DNA of 64,000 bases, from assembly GCF_013283875.1 (NCBI RefSeq), contig NZ_CP054139.1, positions 434,001-498,000 of the forward strand. The letters are read 5' to 3'. A program made the translations under genes and the position numbers. Below, one piece after another: positions 1-8,997 of the stretch (positions are counted from its first letter, which is position 1; every line of letters begins with the position of its first letter). The notes under the pieces were generated by a model. That model did not search any database. It worked only from the letters and a program-made list of their open reading frames with translations, and was not told where the DNA came from. This stretch comes from Mucilaginibacter mali (GTDB lineage Bacteria > Bacteroidota > Bacteroidia > Sphingobacteriales > Sphingobacteriaceae).

Positions 1-397
1 TTACCTGCGGCGCGTCGCCTTTTCTTAAAGCCGGGGTTTTAACCAACTCTTTGCCATCGGCAATTACACTAAAAACAACCGAGCCTTCTTTAGTAGCTTC
101 ATCATCCACACCCACTGTTGCCGAAAAGCGGGTAGCGGCGCCATGCAGGGTAATTACAATGGTACTTGCCGCGTGCGTACCTACGCCATGGGTGTATACC
201 ACATTAGCCAGGGTGATGGGATGCCCACCAACCGATCTCCCGGCCCGGATCTGCCCCCAACCTTGCTCTACCTCGGTAAGGTTCATGGCATCTATCCATT
301 GTACATTTGAAGCCGGGGCCGATTGTTGCGCCTGCACTGATAAACCCAAAACGCATAGGGCCATTAAAGTTAGGCCGGGCAATAAAATATTTTTCAT
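1..397 (-). CDS. NPCBM-domain secreted protein, N-terminal part only (possibly alpha-galactosidase)
   Basis: The gene runs leftward off the window edge, so only the first 132 codons are visible. Seen: a signal peptide of about 24 residues ending LSVQAQ, then a segment with VGTHA (about residue 73), VGVDDE and GSVVFSVIADGK. These match the NPCBM/NEW2 carbohydrate-binding module, which sits before or after glycoside hydrolase domains (family knowledge). In Bacteroidota an N-terminal NPCBM directly after the signal peptide often precedes a GH27 alpha-galactosidase, but the catalytic part lies outside, so the enzyme class is inference. The ATG at 397 is followed by a basic start and hydrophobic core. 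Product presumably periplasmic or cell-surface. Confidence 0.7.
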   Translation of the reverse strand, partial: MKNILLPGLTLMALCVLGLSVQAQQSAPASNVQWIDAMNLTEVEQGWGQIRAGRSVGGHPITLANVVYTHGVGTHAASTIVITLHGAATRFSATVGVDDEATKEGSVVFSVIADGKELVKTPALRKGDAPQV

Positions 398-486
398 GTT
401 GAAAAAAAGGTTGATGATTGTGGTATTGAAGATACTACATTTTATTTTTAATAAAACTCTATCCTAAAGCTAACAACGGTTTAGCA

Positions 487-1407
487 TTAATTCATTGCCC
501 CGCGTTTCACCAAATAGGCTTTTAGTATCTGGTTGTAGCCATCGTGAATATTAGCGTCTATCAGGTCGATATGATATTGGGCACACTTTAGTTCCAGTTG
601 GCGGCGGTAGTCATCAAGCGCGGCTTTGTAAGTTTCGCGGATGCGGCCGGGATGCACCTTCATTTCATCGCCGCTTTCCATATCAATAAAATGGTGCGGG
701 CGATTGTCGAAATCAAAATCCAGTTCCTTCTTTTTGTCAACCACGTTAAAGATGATCACCTCGTGTTTTTTATACTTCAGGTGCTGGATGGCGGCAAACA
801 TGGCCTGCATCTTGTCGGCATTCAGGCTGTTCTCCAGCATATCGCTAAAAATGATCACCATCGATCGCTGGTGCACATCCTCGGCTATATGATGCAATAC
901 ATCGCTGATATTGGTTAGGGTATTTTCTTTTGGCTGATTGAAAGCCTTCTCCAGTTCGGCAAACAGGTAAAACAAATGTGTGGTGGTTGATTTGGCAGTG
1001 CTCAGCCAATCTACCTTGTCCGAAAACAGTCCAAGCCCAAAGGCGTCGCGCTGCTTTTTGAACAGGTACATCAGCGAAGCGATAGCATAAACAGAGAACT
1101 GCAGCTTGCTCATCCCTTTCTCCGGGAAATTCATGCTCGACGAGGTATCCAGCAGCAGGTAGCTGCGCAGGTTGGTCTCCTCTTCAAATTGCTTAACAAA
1201 CAGCTTATCGGTACGTGCAAATAATTTCCAGTCGATGTTTTTTACCGATTCGCCATTGTTGTACAGGCGGTGCTCGGCAAACTCCACCGAGAAACCGTGG
1301 AAGGGGCTTTGGTGCAAGCCGGTGATAAAACCCTCTACTACTTGCCGCGCCAGCAACTCCAGGTTAGCCAGGTGCCTTATCTGCTGATCGTTATTTAATT
1401 CTGCCAT
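487..1407 (-). CDS. DUF58 / VWA-like domain protein
   Basis: 306 residues, cytoplasmic, no signal peptide. The central DUF58 motif (NNGESVKNIDWKLFART, about residues 51-67) is followed by a von Willebrand A-like fold whose first strand carries a MIDAS-type DTSSS (residues 87-91). DUF58 proteins normally partner a MoxR AAA+ ATPase and BatA/BatB membrane VWA proteins in chaperone-like systems. No moxR is adjacent here, so the partner must lie elsewhere. The gene is divergent from the permease at 1598 with a 190-bp gap holding a perfect palindrome. Family assignment is firm; function is not known. Confidence 0.85.
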   Translation of the reverse strand: MAELNNDQQIRHLANLELLARQVVEGFITGLHQSPFHGFSVEFAEHRLYNNGESVKNIDWKLFARTDKLFVKQFEEETNLRSYLLLDTSSSMNFPEKGMSKLQFSVYAIASLMYLFKKQRDAFGLGLFSDKVDWLSTAKSTTTHLFYLFAELEKAFNQPKENTLTNISDVLHHIAEDVHQRSMVIIFSDMLENSLNADKMQAMFAAIQHLKYKKHEVIIFNVVDKKKELDFDFDNRPHHFIDMESGDEMKVHPGRIRETYKAALDDYRRQLELKCAQYHIDLIDANIHDGYNQILKAYLVKRGAMN

Positions 1408-1478
1408 TAAGGCTAAGGTAGTGAATTTTTGAAGTGTTTTTTGTAAGAGTTTTGTGGTGATATTTTAACCACAGAGCC

Positions 1479-1558
1479 TGTCTGAACCAGAATTTTCAGA
1501 ATTTAAGAATGGACGGAATTCTGAAAATTCAATAATTCTGAAAATTCTGGTTCAGACA
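1479..1558. repeat. 25-bp perfect inverted repeat
   Basis: Arms 1479-1503 and 1534-1558 are exact reverse complements (25/25). The 30-bp loop contains a third partial copy of the arm core (1516-1530). It lies between divergent starts of the DUF58 and permease genes, so it is not a normal terminator. It resembles a miniature palindromic element. Confidence 0.8.
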
Positions 1559-1597
1559 AAATTCAAACAAAAGCCCCACATCTTGCTTTTACCATAC

Positions 1598-2662
1598 ATG
1601 ATAAAACGCCGCCCATCCGCTAAAGAAACATCTTATACGCACAAGGTATGGCAAACGGTGGCTATTGTGGCGTTGCTGGCGGTGGTGATACTGATAGCCC
1701 GGGTAGCTTTTAACGTATTGCTGATGGTGCTGGCCGGCGCGCTGATAGCTACCTTTTTTCACGGTTTTGGCGATCTGATACAACGGCATACCCGCCTTGG
1801 CCGCCGCCCGGCCATGATCATTGCCGTTGCAGGCTCGTTCGCCTTGCTGGGGCTGATGCTGTGGTTTATGGGGACTACCATACAGCACCAGGTAGCCGAG
1901 CTTAGCGATAAGCTGCCGCAAACCATTAGTAACGTAAAAGCTAAAATGTCCACATCGCCTATAGGGCAAAAAATACTTCAAAGCGTATCGGGCGATAATT
2001 CGCAAAAACTGATGACCACGGCGCAAACCTTTTTCAGCACCAGTTTCGGGGTGCTGGGCGATATTTATATCATTATGTTTTTGGGGATATTTTTTACGGC
2101 CAACCCATCCATGTATAAAAACGGCATACTGGTATTGGTGCCGTCCGGTCAGAAAGACACGGGTAAACATATCATCAACCGTATTAGCCTGGCGCTAAAA
2201 GGCTGGTTAAAAGGGCTGATGGTATCTATGGTGCTGGTTACTATCATGATATCTACCGGGCTGCTTATCATTGGTGTACCCGTGGCTATGGTACTGGGAT
2301 TAATTACCGGCCTGTTAGAGGTAGTGCCCAACTTTGGTTCGGTGCTGGCTATGATACCCGGTGTACTGCTGGCGCTTACCATCAGCACCAATACGGGTAT
2401 TATTGTAGCCCTGCTTTATATTACCTCGCAAACTATCACGGCAAATATTGTTAACCCGCTGATCCAGAAAAAAATGATCAATCTGCCGCCGGCCTTAACA
2501 TTAATTAGCCAGCTAATTATGGGGGCCATATCCGGCGCGCTGGGTATTATACTGGCCGTACCCTTACTGGCCATTACGGTTATTTTGGTAGATGAACTCT
2601 ACGTAAAAACAATAGACGGCGGCAAGGTAACCGATGAAGGCGAATTGGAAGCTAAAACCTAA
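1598..2662 (+). CDS. AI-2E family transporter (PF01594-type permease)
   Basis: 354 residues from ATG 1598. A TTG at 1583 is in frame, but MIKRRPSAKET gives the usual short basic N-terminus. About eight hydrophobic segments: two near residues 25-70, one near 75-95, one around 160-180, then a C-terminal block from about 205 to 340 with the family's PNFGS (PNFGSVLAMIPG) and NPLIQ/K signatures. The family includes AI-2 exporters, Na+/H+ antiporters and many uncharacterised permeases. The substrate cannot be read from sequence. It stands alone and converges on the lipoprotein gene at 2659, overlapping it by 4 bp at the stop codons. Confidence 0.88.
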   Translation: MIKRRPSAKETSYTHKVWQTVAIVALLAVVILIARVAFNVLLMVLAGALIATFFHGFGDLIQRHTRLGRRPAMIIAVAGSFALLGLMLWFMGTTIQHQVAELSDKLPQTISNVKAKMSTSPIGQKILQSVSGDNSQKLMTTAQTFFSTSFGVLGDIYIIMFLGIFFTANPSMYKNGILVLVPSGQKDTGKHIINRISLALKGWLKGLMVSMVLVTIMISTGLLIIGVPVAMVLGLITGLLEVVPNFGSVLAMIPGVLLALTISTNTGIIVALLYITSQTITANIVNPLIQKKMINLPPALTLISQLIMGAISGALGIILAVPLLAITVILVDELYVKTIDGGKVTDEGELEAKT

Positions 2663-3342
2663 TTCACCGTAAACTTAAATGTTTCCGATTTAGACACATT
2701 TCCCTGCTTATCATAAGTTTGCACATACCAGTAATAAATACTGCCCGATGTTACACTTGTGTTAAAGCTTGTATTTTGTGTATTGGCTATAACCTGTTGT
2801 AATGGTGTGGCATTCTTATCGCAAAAAACAGTATAGTAATTGATGTCGTTGTCTACATCGCTGCCTGTCCACGTCAGGGTTACTTTACCCCCGGTAGCTG
2901 TAACAGATTGATTGTAAGTTGGCGACACCATGGTAGCCGGGAACGGCGCGTACGACGTGATACCTAAACCGGCATTGTAAAATCGCCACTCATTACTTTT
3001 TGTCCCGTTCGGCACTCCCGCAGAAACCGAATTAACCGACCATGAATAAGGCGCATTTGCCGGTATAGTAACTGCCATCTGGTTATTCGCTGTGTTTTTT
3101 GTGATCACTTCCTTCGTTACCAGGTTTGTAATGATAAGCTGGTAGCCATCGGTATGCTCGGTGGTATTCCAGGAGAAGGTGACCGTGCTTTCGGTAGCTG
3201 TTATGTTAGTACCTGTAGTACACAGGGCATCCTTAGCAGGGAACACCAGCACAGCCTTGCCGGGTGGTGTATGGTCGTCCTCCTTTTTTGTGCACGATGC
3301 CAGTATGGTTATTATAGCGAGTAAAAACAGGGGCCTTCTCAT
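2659..3342 (-). CDS. lipoprotein with FN3/Ig-like folds
   Basis: 227 residues with a lipoprotein signal (LLAIITILASC, lipid Cys at about residue 16), then an acidic linker. Two beta-sandwich-like segments follow, each with a typical fibronectin-III pattern: VTFSWNTTEHTDGYQLIITN (residues about 53-72) and VTLTWTGSDVDNDINYYTVF, ending in YYWYVQTYDKQGN. The ATG overlaps the last codon of the upstream TIG-repeat gene (ATGA overlap 3339-3342), so the two are translationally coupled and probably act together at the cell surface (inference). Sorting to the outside is likely for lipoproteins with acidic residues right after Cys. No catalytic motif is visible. Confidence 0.8.
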   Translation of the reverse strand: MRRPLFLLAIITILASCTKKEDDHTPPGKAVLVFPAKDALCTTGTNITATESTVTFSWNTTEHTDGYQLIITNLVTKEVITKNTANNQMAVTIPANAPYSWSVNSVSAGVPNGTKSNEWRFYNAGLGITSYAPFPATMVSPTYNQSVTATGGKVTLTWTGSDVDNDINYYTVFCDKNATPLQQVIANTQNTSFNTSVTSGSIYYWYVQTYDKQGNVSKSETFKFTVN

Positions 3343-6300
3343 TTTTTGATGATCTTATTAATGTATTCTGTATTGTCGACGGTAAGCTTTAATATGTAGA
3401 TCTGCGTATGTTCCAACGTTGACAGATCGAGTGTGACCTCACCGCTTTGATTGGTATATTCCTTACTGAAAACCTGCTTGCCCGATGAATTAAACACCTG
3501 CACCTGTGCCTGGCCGACGACTTTATCGCCAAGGTTTAGGGTGAGGTTGCCCTCAAACGGGTTTGGATAGGCCGTTATATTATCGCCGATAACGATCCGT
3601 TTTTCTACAATGCCCTGGCAAGGCTTATCTGTAGTTACCGAGATATTGTTTACGCCCTTAGTCAGTGGTAGGGTGATGTTGCTGCCGGTGGTGTTATAGT
3701 CTACTCCGTTCACTTTAATATTGTAGGTAGTGCCACCGTCCAGTGTCAGCGCTAAACTATTGGTATTTTTGTTGAGGGCCGAATAAACCGACAGGTCCTT
3801 AGGCTCGGTAACTTTAATCGAAAAATACTGCTCGTACGTATACCCGGTAATGTTGATGTAAAGGTTGTATGTACCCGCCGGTAAATTGGGGATGGTAACG
3901 CTGTTTGTAAACGAATAAGTAGTAGTGGGTATGTTATTGCTTAAAACTTTTACGGTATAAGGCAAATTGACCCCGGCAGTAATTTTTATAGTGCCGTTTG
4001 CCGATCCCTTGCACACCACACTGGTTGCCTGCGTGGTAAAGTTTGATGGAGCTAAAGACGCGTGCACATTTACTGCGTCTGATGTTAGCGATATACCATT
4101 TGATGCTATTGTTACCTTGTAAGCTCCTGATTCGGTTGCTGTATATGCATTTGTTGTGCCTGCTGTTGTAATGGCTATACCATCCTTATACCATTGATAA
4201 GAATAATTTGAATTAGCAGCTGTTGATAATGCTACCGAACTGCCAATATTAATTTCGGTTGAACCTGCCGGGGTTATAACCGGCGCGGCCACGTATACAA
4301 AGCCTGTTTTGGTTGCTGTGCCATTGGCGTTGATGACGGATACCGCTCCACTTGCGCCGGCGCCTGCGATGGCCGTAATACTTGTTGGCGATACAACCGT
4401 AAACGATGAGGCAGCCGTGCCGCCAAAGCTAACCGCGCTTGTACCTGTAAAGTTTAAGCCGGTAATAGTTATTGTAGCGCCGGCTGTTGCGGCTACCGGA
4501 CCAAAGCTGCTGATAAATGGTGCCTGCGTATAAGTAAAGCCGGAAAGTGTAGCGGTTCCACCAAATGTAGTTACCGTTATACTGCCCGATGTTGCGCTGC
4601 CTACAACAGCCGTGATACTGGTTGGTGATACAACGGTAAATGAAGTTGCAGGAAGGCCACCAAATGTAACTGCTGTGGCCCCGGTAAAATTAGTACCGGA
4701 GATGGTTACCGTAGTGCCGGGCGTAGCCGATGTGGGGGTAACTGAAGTAATAGACGGCGCCGGCACCGGAATATAAGTAAACCCGCCTTTGGCACCCGTT
4801 CCCGAATAAGTAGACACGGAAACATCGCCGGATGCGCCGCCCGGGCCAACAACGGCTGTTATACTGGTTGGCGATACCACAGTAAATAAATTTGCGGCTA
4901 CTCCGCCAAAGTTAACTGCCGTAGCGCCGGTAAAGTCGGTACCGGTGATAGTTACTGTACTGCCCGGCGTGGCCGAGGTTGGGCTGAATGATGTGATAGT
5001 TGGCGCAGGCAGGTTGGTTATGGTAAACCGGGCCTGGTAAGATGGCGAGTCTCCGCCCGGGCCTTTAAAAGATATGATATTGTCATAACCCGGGCCCACC
5101 ACAGCTGTTATAGTTGTTGATGATAGCACATTGAAATTTAAAGCAGGCACTTCGCCAATAGTCACCGAAGTAACCCCACCTAAATTATAGCCGTTAATAG
5201 TGATAGTTGTGCCCGGCGGGCCTGATGAAGGAACAACAGAGGTAACGTATGGAGTGGTACTTGGTGTATACGTAAAACCTGGCCAGGTTGCTGTTCCCGA
5301 TGGGGTGGTCACTACAATATCGCCCGTTGCGCCTAAGCCTACAGTAGCTACAAGGGCATGATCGGGGTCGAGCCCGTATGGTGAAAAATTCAATGCGGGA
5401 ACCCCACCGAAAGTAACGGAAGTGGCTGTACGCAAATTAACACCTATCAGGTAGATATCGCGCCCCAATGTACCTGGCATTGGCGACGACATGGATGTGA
5501 TGACCGGCAAACTTGAGGGAATGTAGGTAAATCCTCCTGCGGTTACCGTGCCACCACCATTGGTTACCGATACAAGCCCGCTTGTGGTTATGGGCACTAT
5601 TGCAGTTACAGTGGTAGCGTTAATTATTTTGTAGCCCATTGATGCTACGCCGCCAAAGCTAACGCCGGTAGTGCCGGATAAGTTGGTGCCGGTTATAGTT
5701 ACCGTACTGCCCGGCGTGGCCGATGTGGGCGTAAAAGAAGTGATAGTTGGCGCCGAAGGTGGGGTTAAAGTGAAGGTATAACTGCCATCGGCATTATTGC
5801 CGCTATCGTTAAACGATATGGAGTTATTATGCCCCGGGCCAATAACCGCTGTGATGCTTGTTGGGGATACCACGCTGAATGACAACGCTGGCTCACCGCC
5901 TATTTTAACCGAAGTGATGCCACCCAGGTTATAACCGTTTATGGTAATCGTTTGGCCGGGCGATGCATACGACGGTACTATCGAGGTAATATAAGGGCTG
6001 GTACTTGGCGTATAGGCAAAACCGGGCACAGCGCTTGTCCCTGCCGGGTTGGTCACAACCACGTCTCCCGTTGCGCCTAAACCCACTGTGGCCAAAAGCG
6101 CGTGATCCGGATCCAGTCCATAGGGTGCAAAATTTAAGGCAGGCATCCCGCCAAATGTAACCGAGGTGGCTGTACGCAAATTAACACCTAAAATGGTTAT
6201 TGTACGGCCCAATGTACCCGACATAGCATCTACATACGCAATAGTTGGCGCACTTGATGGTATGTAGGTAAAGCCGCCGGCCGTTGCAGTACCCCCCGCG

Positions 6301-7298
6301 TTGGTTATTGCTACATCGCCGCTGCTGGTTACAGGCACCATGGCTGTTACAGTAGTAGCGGAAACTACTTTATAGATGGCCGCTTTTACACCGCCAAAGC
6401 TAACGCCTGTTGTACCAGCCAAATTAGTACCTGTTATGGTAACCGTAGTACCGGGCGTTGCCGATGCCGGCGAGAAGGTGCTAATAGTTGGCGTGGACGG
6501 CACGGTAAGCGTAAAACTATAAATGCCTTCAACCCCATTACCCCCGGGCCCGTCGAATGATATATGGTTGCTATAGCCCGGCCCTACAACCGCTGTGATA
6601 CTTGTTGGCGATATTACACTAAATGACAACGCAGCTACTTCGCCTATAGTAACCGAACCGACGCTACCCAGGTTATAACCGCTAATGGTTATTGTTTGCC
6701 CGGGCGCCGCAGATGATGGGGTTATCGAAGTAATGTAAGGCTTAGTATTTGCCACATAAGTAAAACCCGGCATGGTTGCCGTTCCCGATGGGGTAGTTAC
6801 CGCTATATCCCCGGTTGCGCCTAATCCTACAGTTGCTACAAGCGCCCTGTCCGGATCCAGTCCATAGGGTGCGAAAATTAATGCCGGGACACCGCCAAAA
6901 GTAACCGCGGTAGCACTGCGCAAATTAACACCTAATATGGTTATTGTGCGGCCCAGCGTACTGGGCATGGGTGCGGAAACAGATACGATGACCGGCAAAC
7001 TTGAGGGAATGTAGGTAAATCCTCCCAATGTGGCCGTGCTGCCGCCAACACTCGTTACGCTTACATCGCCGCTGCCTGTAACAGGCACTATGGCGGTTAC
7101 AGAAGTGGAACTTACTACTTTAAGCCCGAGCCCTGCTACCCCGCCAAAGCTAACACTTGTTGTGCCGGCTAAATTGGTACCTGTTATAGTTATCATAGTA
7201 CCCGGTGTGGCCGATGTGGGTGCGAATGAGGTAATGGTTTGCGCAAAACCATTAACAGCTATTAATATGATAAAAAATAATAGTAAATGTTTTTTCAT
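3339..7298 (-). CDS. giant IPT/TIG-repeat surface protein with type IX secretion tail
   Basis: 1319 residues with signal peptide (residues 1-20, ending GFAQ). Twelve IPT/TIG domains follow. The first nine form a three-domain supermodule (about 250 residues) repeated three times: residues about 21-269, 270-518 and 519-768. In each, the second domain carries YGLDPD and the third GYNLG. Three single TIG domains follow (about 769-1010), then an Ig-like domain (YSYQWYKDG), a SprB-like repeat (VVCKGSANGTIKI), and a C-terminal Por/T9SS type A sorting tail (AYPNPFEGNLTLN ... YINKIIKK). Known: such tails direct export through the type IX system and surface anchoring. Adhesin or glycan-binding role is inference. 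Operon with the lipoprotein at 2659. Confidence 0.92.
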   Translation of the reverse strand: MKKHLLLFFIILIAVNGFAQTITSFAPTSATPGTMITITGTNLAGTTSVSFGGVAGLGLKVVSSTSVTAIVPVTGSGDVSVTSVGGSTATLGGFTYIPSSLPVIVSVSAPMPSTLGRTITILGVNLRSATAVTFGGVPALIFAPYGLDPDRALVATVGLGATGDIAVTTPSGTATMPGFTYVANTKPYITSITPSSAAPGQTITISGYNLGSVGSVTIGEVAALSFSVISPTSITAVVGPGYSNHISFDGPGGNGVEGIYSFTLTVPSTPTISTFSPASATPGTTVTITGTNLAGTTGVSFGGVKAAIYKVVSATTVTAMVPVTSSGDVAITNAGGTATAGGFTYIPSSAPTIAYVDAMSGTLGRTITILGVNLRTATSVTFGGMPALNFAPYGLDPDHALLATVGLGATGDVVVTNPAGTSAVPGFAYTPSTSPYITSIVPSYASPGQTITINGYNLGGITSVKIGGEPALSFSVVSPTSITAVIGPGHNNSISFNDSGNNADGSYTFTLTPPSAPTITSFTPTSATPGSTVTITGTNLSGTTGVSFGGVASMGYKIINATTVTAIVPITTSGLVSVTNGGGTVTAGGFTYIPSSLPVITSMSSPMPGTLGRDIYLIGVNLRTATSVTFGGVPALNFSPYGLDPDHALVATVGLGATGDIVVTTPSGTATWPGFTYTPSTTPYVTSVVPSSGPPGTTITINGYNLGGVTSVTIGEVPALNFNVLSSTTITAVVGPGYDNIISFKGPGGDSPSYQARFTITNLPAPTITSFSPTSATPGSTVTITGTDFTGATAVNFGGVAANLFTVVSPTSITAVVGPGGASGDVSVSTYSGTGAKGGFTYIPVPAPSITSVTPTSATPGTTVTISGTNFTGATAVTFGGLPATSFTVVSPTSITAVVGSATSGSITVTTFGGTATLSGFTYTQAPFISSFGPVAATAGATITITGLNFTGTSAVSFGGTAASSFTVVSPTSITAIAGAGASGAVSVINANGTATKTGFVYVAAPVITPAGSTEINIGSSVALSTAANSNYSYQWYKDGIAITTAGTTNAYTATESGAYKVTIASNGISLTSDAVNVHASLAPSNFTTQATSVVCKGSANGTIKITAGVNLPYTVKVLSNNIPTTTYSFTNSVTIPNLPAGTYNLYINITGYTYEQYFSIKVTEPKDLSVYSALNKNTNSLALTLDGGTTYNIKVNGVDYNTTGSNITLPLTKGVNNISVTTDKPCQGIVEKRIVIGDNITAYPNPFEGNLTLNLGDKVVGQAQVQVFNSSGKQVFSKEYTNQSGEVTLDLSTLEHTQIYILKLTVDNTEYINKIIKK

Positions 7299-7567
7299 TT
7301 AGCAGGATAGGTTATTGGCAGTGTGGGCAAATATGATTAGGGAATATAAATATAAAGTATTATAAATCAATGTGGATAGGATTGGTTTATAAATATTTTA
7401 ATATTTACTAATAGGCAATATTTGTTTATAAAATGCAATAAGCAGATACCTGCTGTTAAATGCAGCAAGCAATGATATCAAATGATATCAAAGGAAAAGA
7501 AGTGGTAAGCCGAACATGAGAAATTAAGGGGCGATTACCACATCGGGATTAACTCCCGGCGGATATA

Positions 7568-7744
7568 TTAGCGTCCACCTGTTTTCAGGTACATGTAAAC
7601 AACAGCTACTACAACCAGTACAGCCAGTACCACCAGGCCGGTGATACCCATTTTACGGTTCTTATCCTGTTTGATCAGCCAAACCAGGAACACGACCAGT
7701 GGCAGCACAAACACTGCCCAAAATATTAGTGATGGAATACTCAT
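7568..7744 (-). CDS. small two-helix membrane protein (58 aa)
   Basis: ATG at 7744, TAA at 7568. The 58-residue product has two hydrophobic stretches (about residues 6-24 and 34-52) split by a basic loop, KQDKNRKMG, and ends MYLKTGGR. The amphipathic pattern, clean codon use and typical membrane topology argue for a real gene. It resembles small Bacteroidota membrane proteins of the PLDc_N (phospholipase D-nuclease N-terminal) type in topology, but without clear motifs. It sits alone, downstream of tsaD on the same strand, separated by a palindrome. Confidence 0.7.
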   Translation of the reverse strand: MSIPSLIFWAVFVLPLVVFLVWLIKQDKNRKMGITGLVVLAVLVVVAVVYMYLKTGGR

Positions 7745-7752
7745 GTCTTTGT

Positions 7753-7861
7753 AGTCCGGAAGACGGAAGAGTCCGAAAGTCCGGAAGTTTTATAGTGTAA
7801 ATATACGTTTTATCTTTCGGTCTTCCGGACTCTTCCGTCTTACCGACTGGCGCTTAGCGCC
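7753..7861 (-). repeat. inverted repeat / hairpin cluster after tsaD
   Basis: A 14-bp perfect inverted repeat (7761-7774 with 7827-7840) sits in longer similar arms (7753-7787, 7814-7846) made of repeated GTCCGGAAGAC-like units. A small GGCGC/GCGCC hairpin overlaps the tsaD stop. It may end tsaD transcription, but no T-run follows. Confidence 0.6.
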
Positions 7862-8862
7862 TAAAATGGCATCCTTGCCAGCGGCGCGATATCCTGGCCA
7901 ACAAATTCGCCTTTTAAATATTTATAGTAACCGGCAATGGCTATCATGGCGGCATTATCGGTACAGTATTCAAATTTGGGGATAAAGGCATTCCAGCCTT
8001 GCCCGGCGGCCAGGTCGTTCAGGCCCTGGCGCAGGCCGGTATTGGCCGATACGCCACCTGCTAAGGCGATATCCTTTATACCGTACTCAATAGCCGCCTT
8101 CTTCAGTTTATTCAGCAGGATGATTACCACACGCTTCTCTACCGAGGCGCAGATATCAGCCATGTTCTCCTGCAAAAAATCGGGGTTTTTAGCCACGTTA
8201 TCGCGGATGAAGTACATAATGGATGTTTTCAAACCGCTAAAGCTAAAATCAAACCCCGGGATCTGTGGCTCGGGAAATTTATAGGCATCTGCATTGCCCT
8301 GGCGCGCGTATTTGTCTATCAATGGTCCGCCGGGATAGGGCAGTCCCAATACCTTACTGGTTTTATCCAGCGCTTCGCCGGCGGCATCGTCGGTAGTTTG
8401 GCCGATGATCTCCATATCGAAGTGATCCTTCACCAAAACGATTTGCGTATGCCCGCCCGAAACGGTAAGACAAAGGAAGGGGAAGGTTGGTTTATGATCG
8501 CCAATAAAATGCGCCAAAACGTGGCCCTGCATGTGGTTAACCTCTATCAGCGGCTTACCTAAAGCCAGCGCGAACGACTTAGCGAACGATACGCCCACCA
8601 ATAAACTGCCTAAAAGGCCCGGTCCGCGTGTAAAAGCTACCGCATCAATGTCATTTTTGTTTACTTTTGCCTTGAGTATGGCTTGTTGAACAGCAGGGAT
8701 GATGTTTTGCTGATGCACGCGCGAAGCAAGTTCGGGCACAACGCCGCCGTAGGCTTCATGAATGGTTTGATTGGCAATAACATTGCTCAGCATTTCACCA
8801 TCAACGCAAACGGCTGCGGATGTTTCATCGCACGATGATTCTATTCCTAATATAACGGGCAC
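7861..8862 (-). CDS. tsaD: tRNA N6-adenosine threonylcarbamoyltransferase TsaD
   Basis: Transfers the threonylcarbamoyl group from TC-AMP to A37 of ANN-decoding tRNAs with TsaB/TsaE. From the GTG at 8862 the protein begins MPVILGIESSCDETSAAV, exactly the family start. The ATG at 8898 would add 12 unusual residues, so GTG is preferred (333 aa). Visible: metal ligands H110 and H114 in NHMQGHVLAH, SGGHTQIV, the nucleotide-binding AGGVSANTG loop and the third metal ligand in EYCTDNAAM. It is divergent from the TamB-like gene, with about 135 bp between. Confidence 0.95.
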   Translation of the reverse strand: MPVILGIESSCDETSAAVCVDGEMLSNVIANQTIHEAYGGVVPELASRVHQQNIIPAVQQAILKAKVNKNDIDAVAFTRGPGLLGSLLVGVSFAKSFALALGKPLIEVNHMQGHVLAHFIGDHKPTFPFLCLTVSGGHTQIVLVKDHFDMEIIGQTTDDAAGEALDKTSKVLGLPYPGGPLIDKYARQGNADAYKFPEPQIPGFDFSFSGLKTSIMYFIRDNVAKNPDFLQENMADICASVEKRVVIILLNKLKKAAIEYGIKDIALAGGVSANTGLRQGLNDLAAGQGWNAFIPKFEYCTDNAAMIAIAGYYKYLKGEFVGQDIAPLARMPF

Positions 8863-8997
8863 GATACTTAATTTTAATAGGCTGCGTTTTTTAAACAAGT
8901 GAATATGACAGATATTTAAACTATCTGCCGCAAATGCTGTTTAACATTTCGAAACTCACCTGTTAGTTAACGCAACAAGTTTTAAAGGGACAAAGTT

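Noticed and set aside
51..467. 138-codon open frame on the plus strand
   Set aside because: It overlaps the NPCBM gene on the minus strand, which has a signal peptide and family motifs; the plus frame has none.
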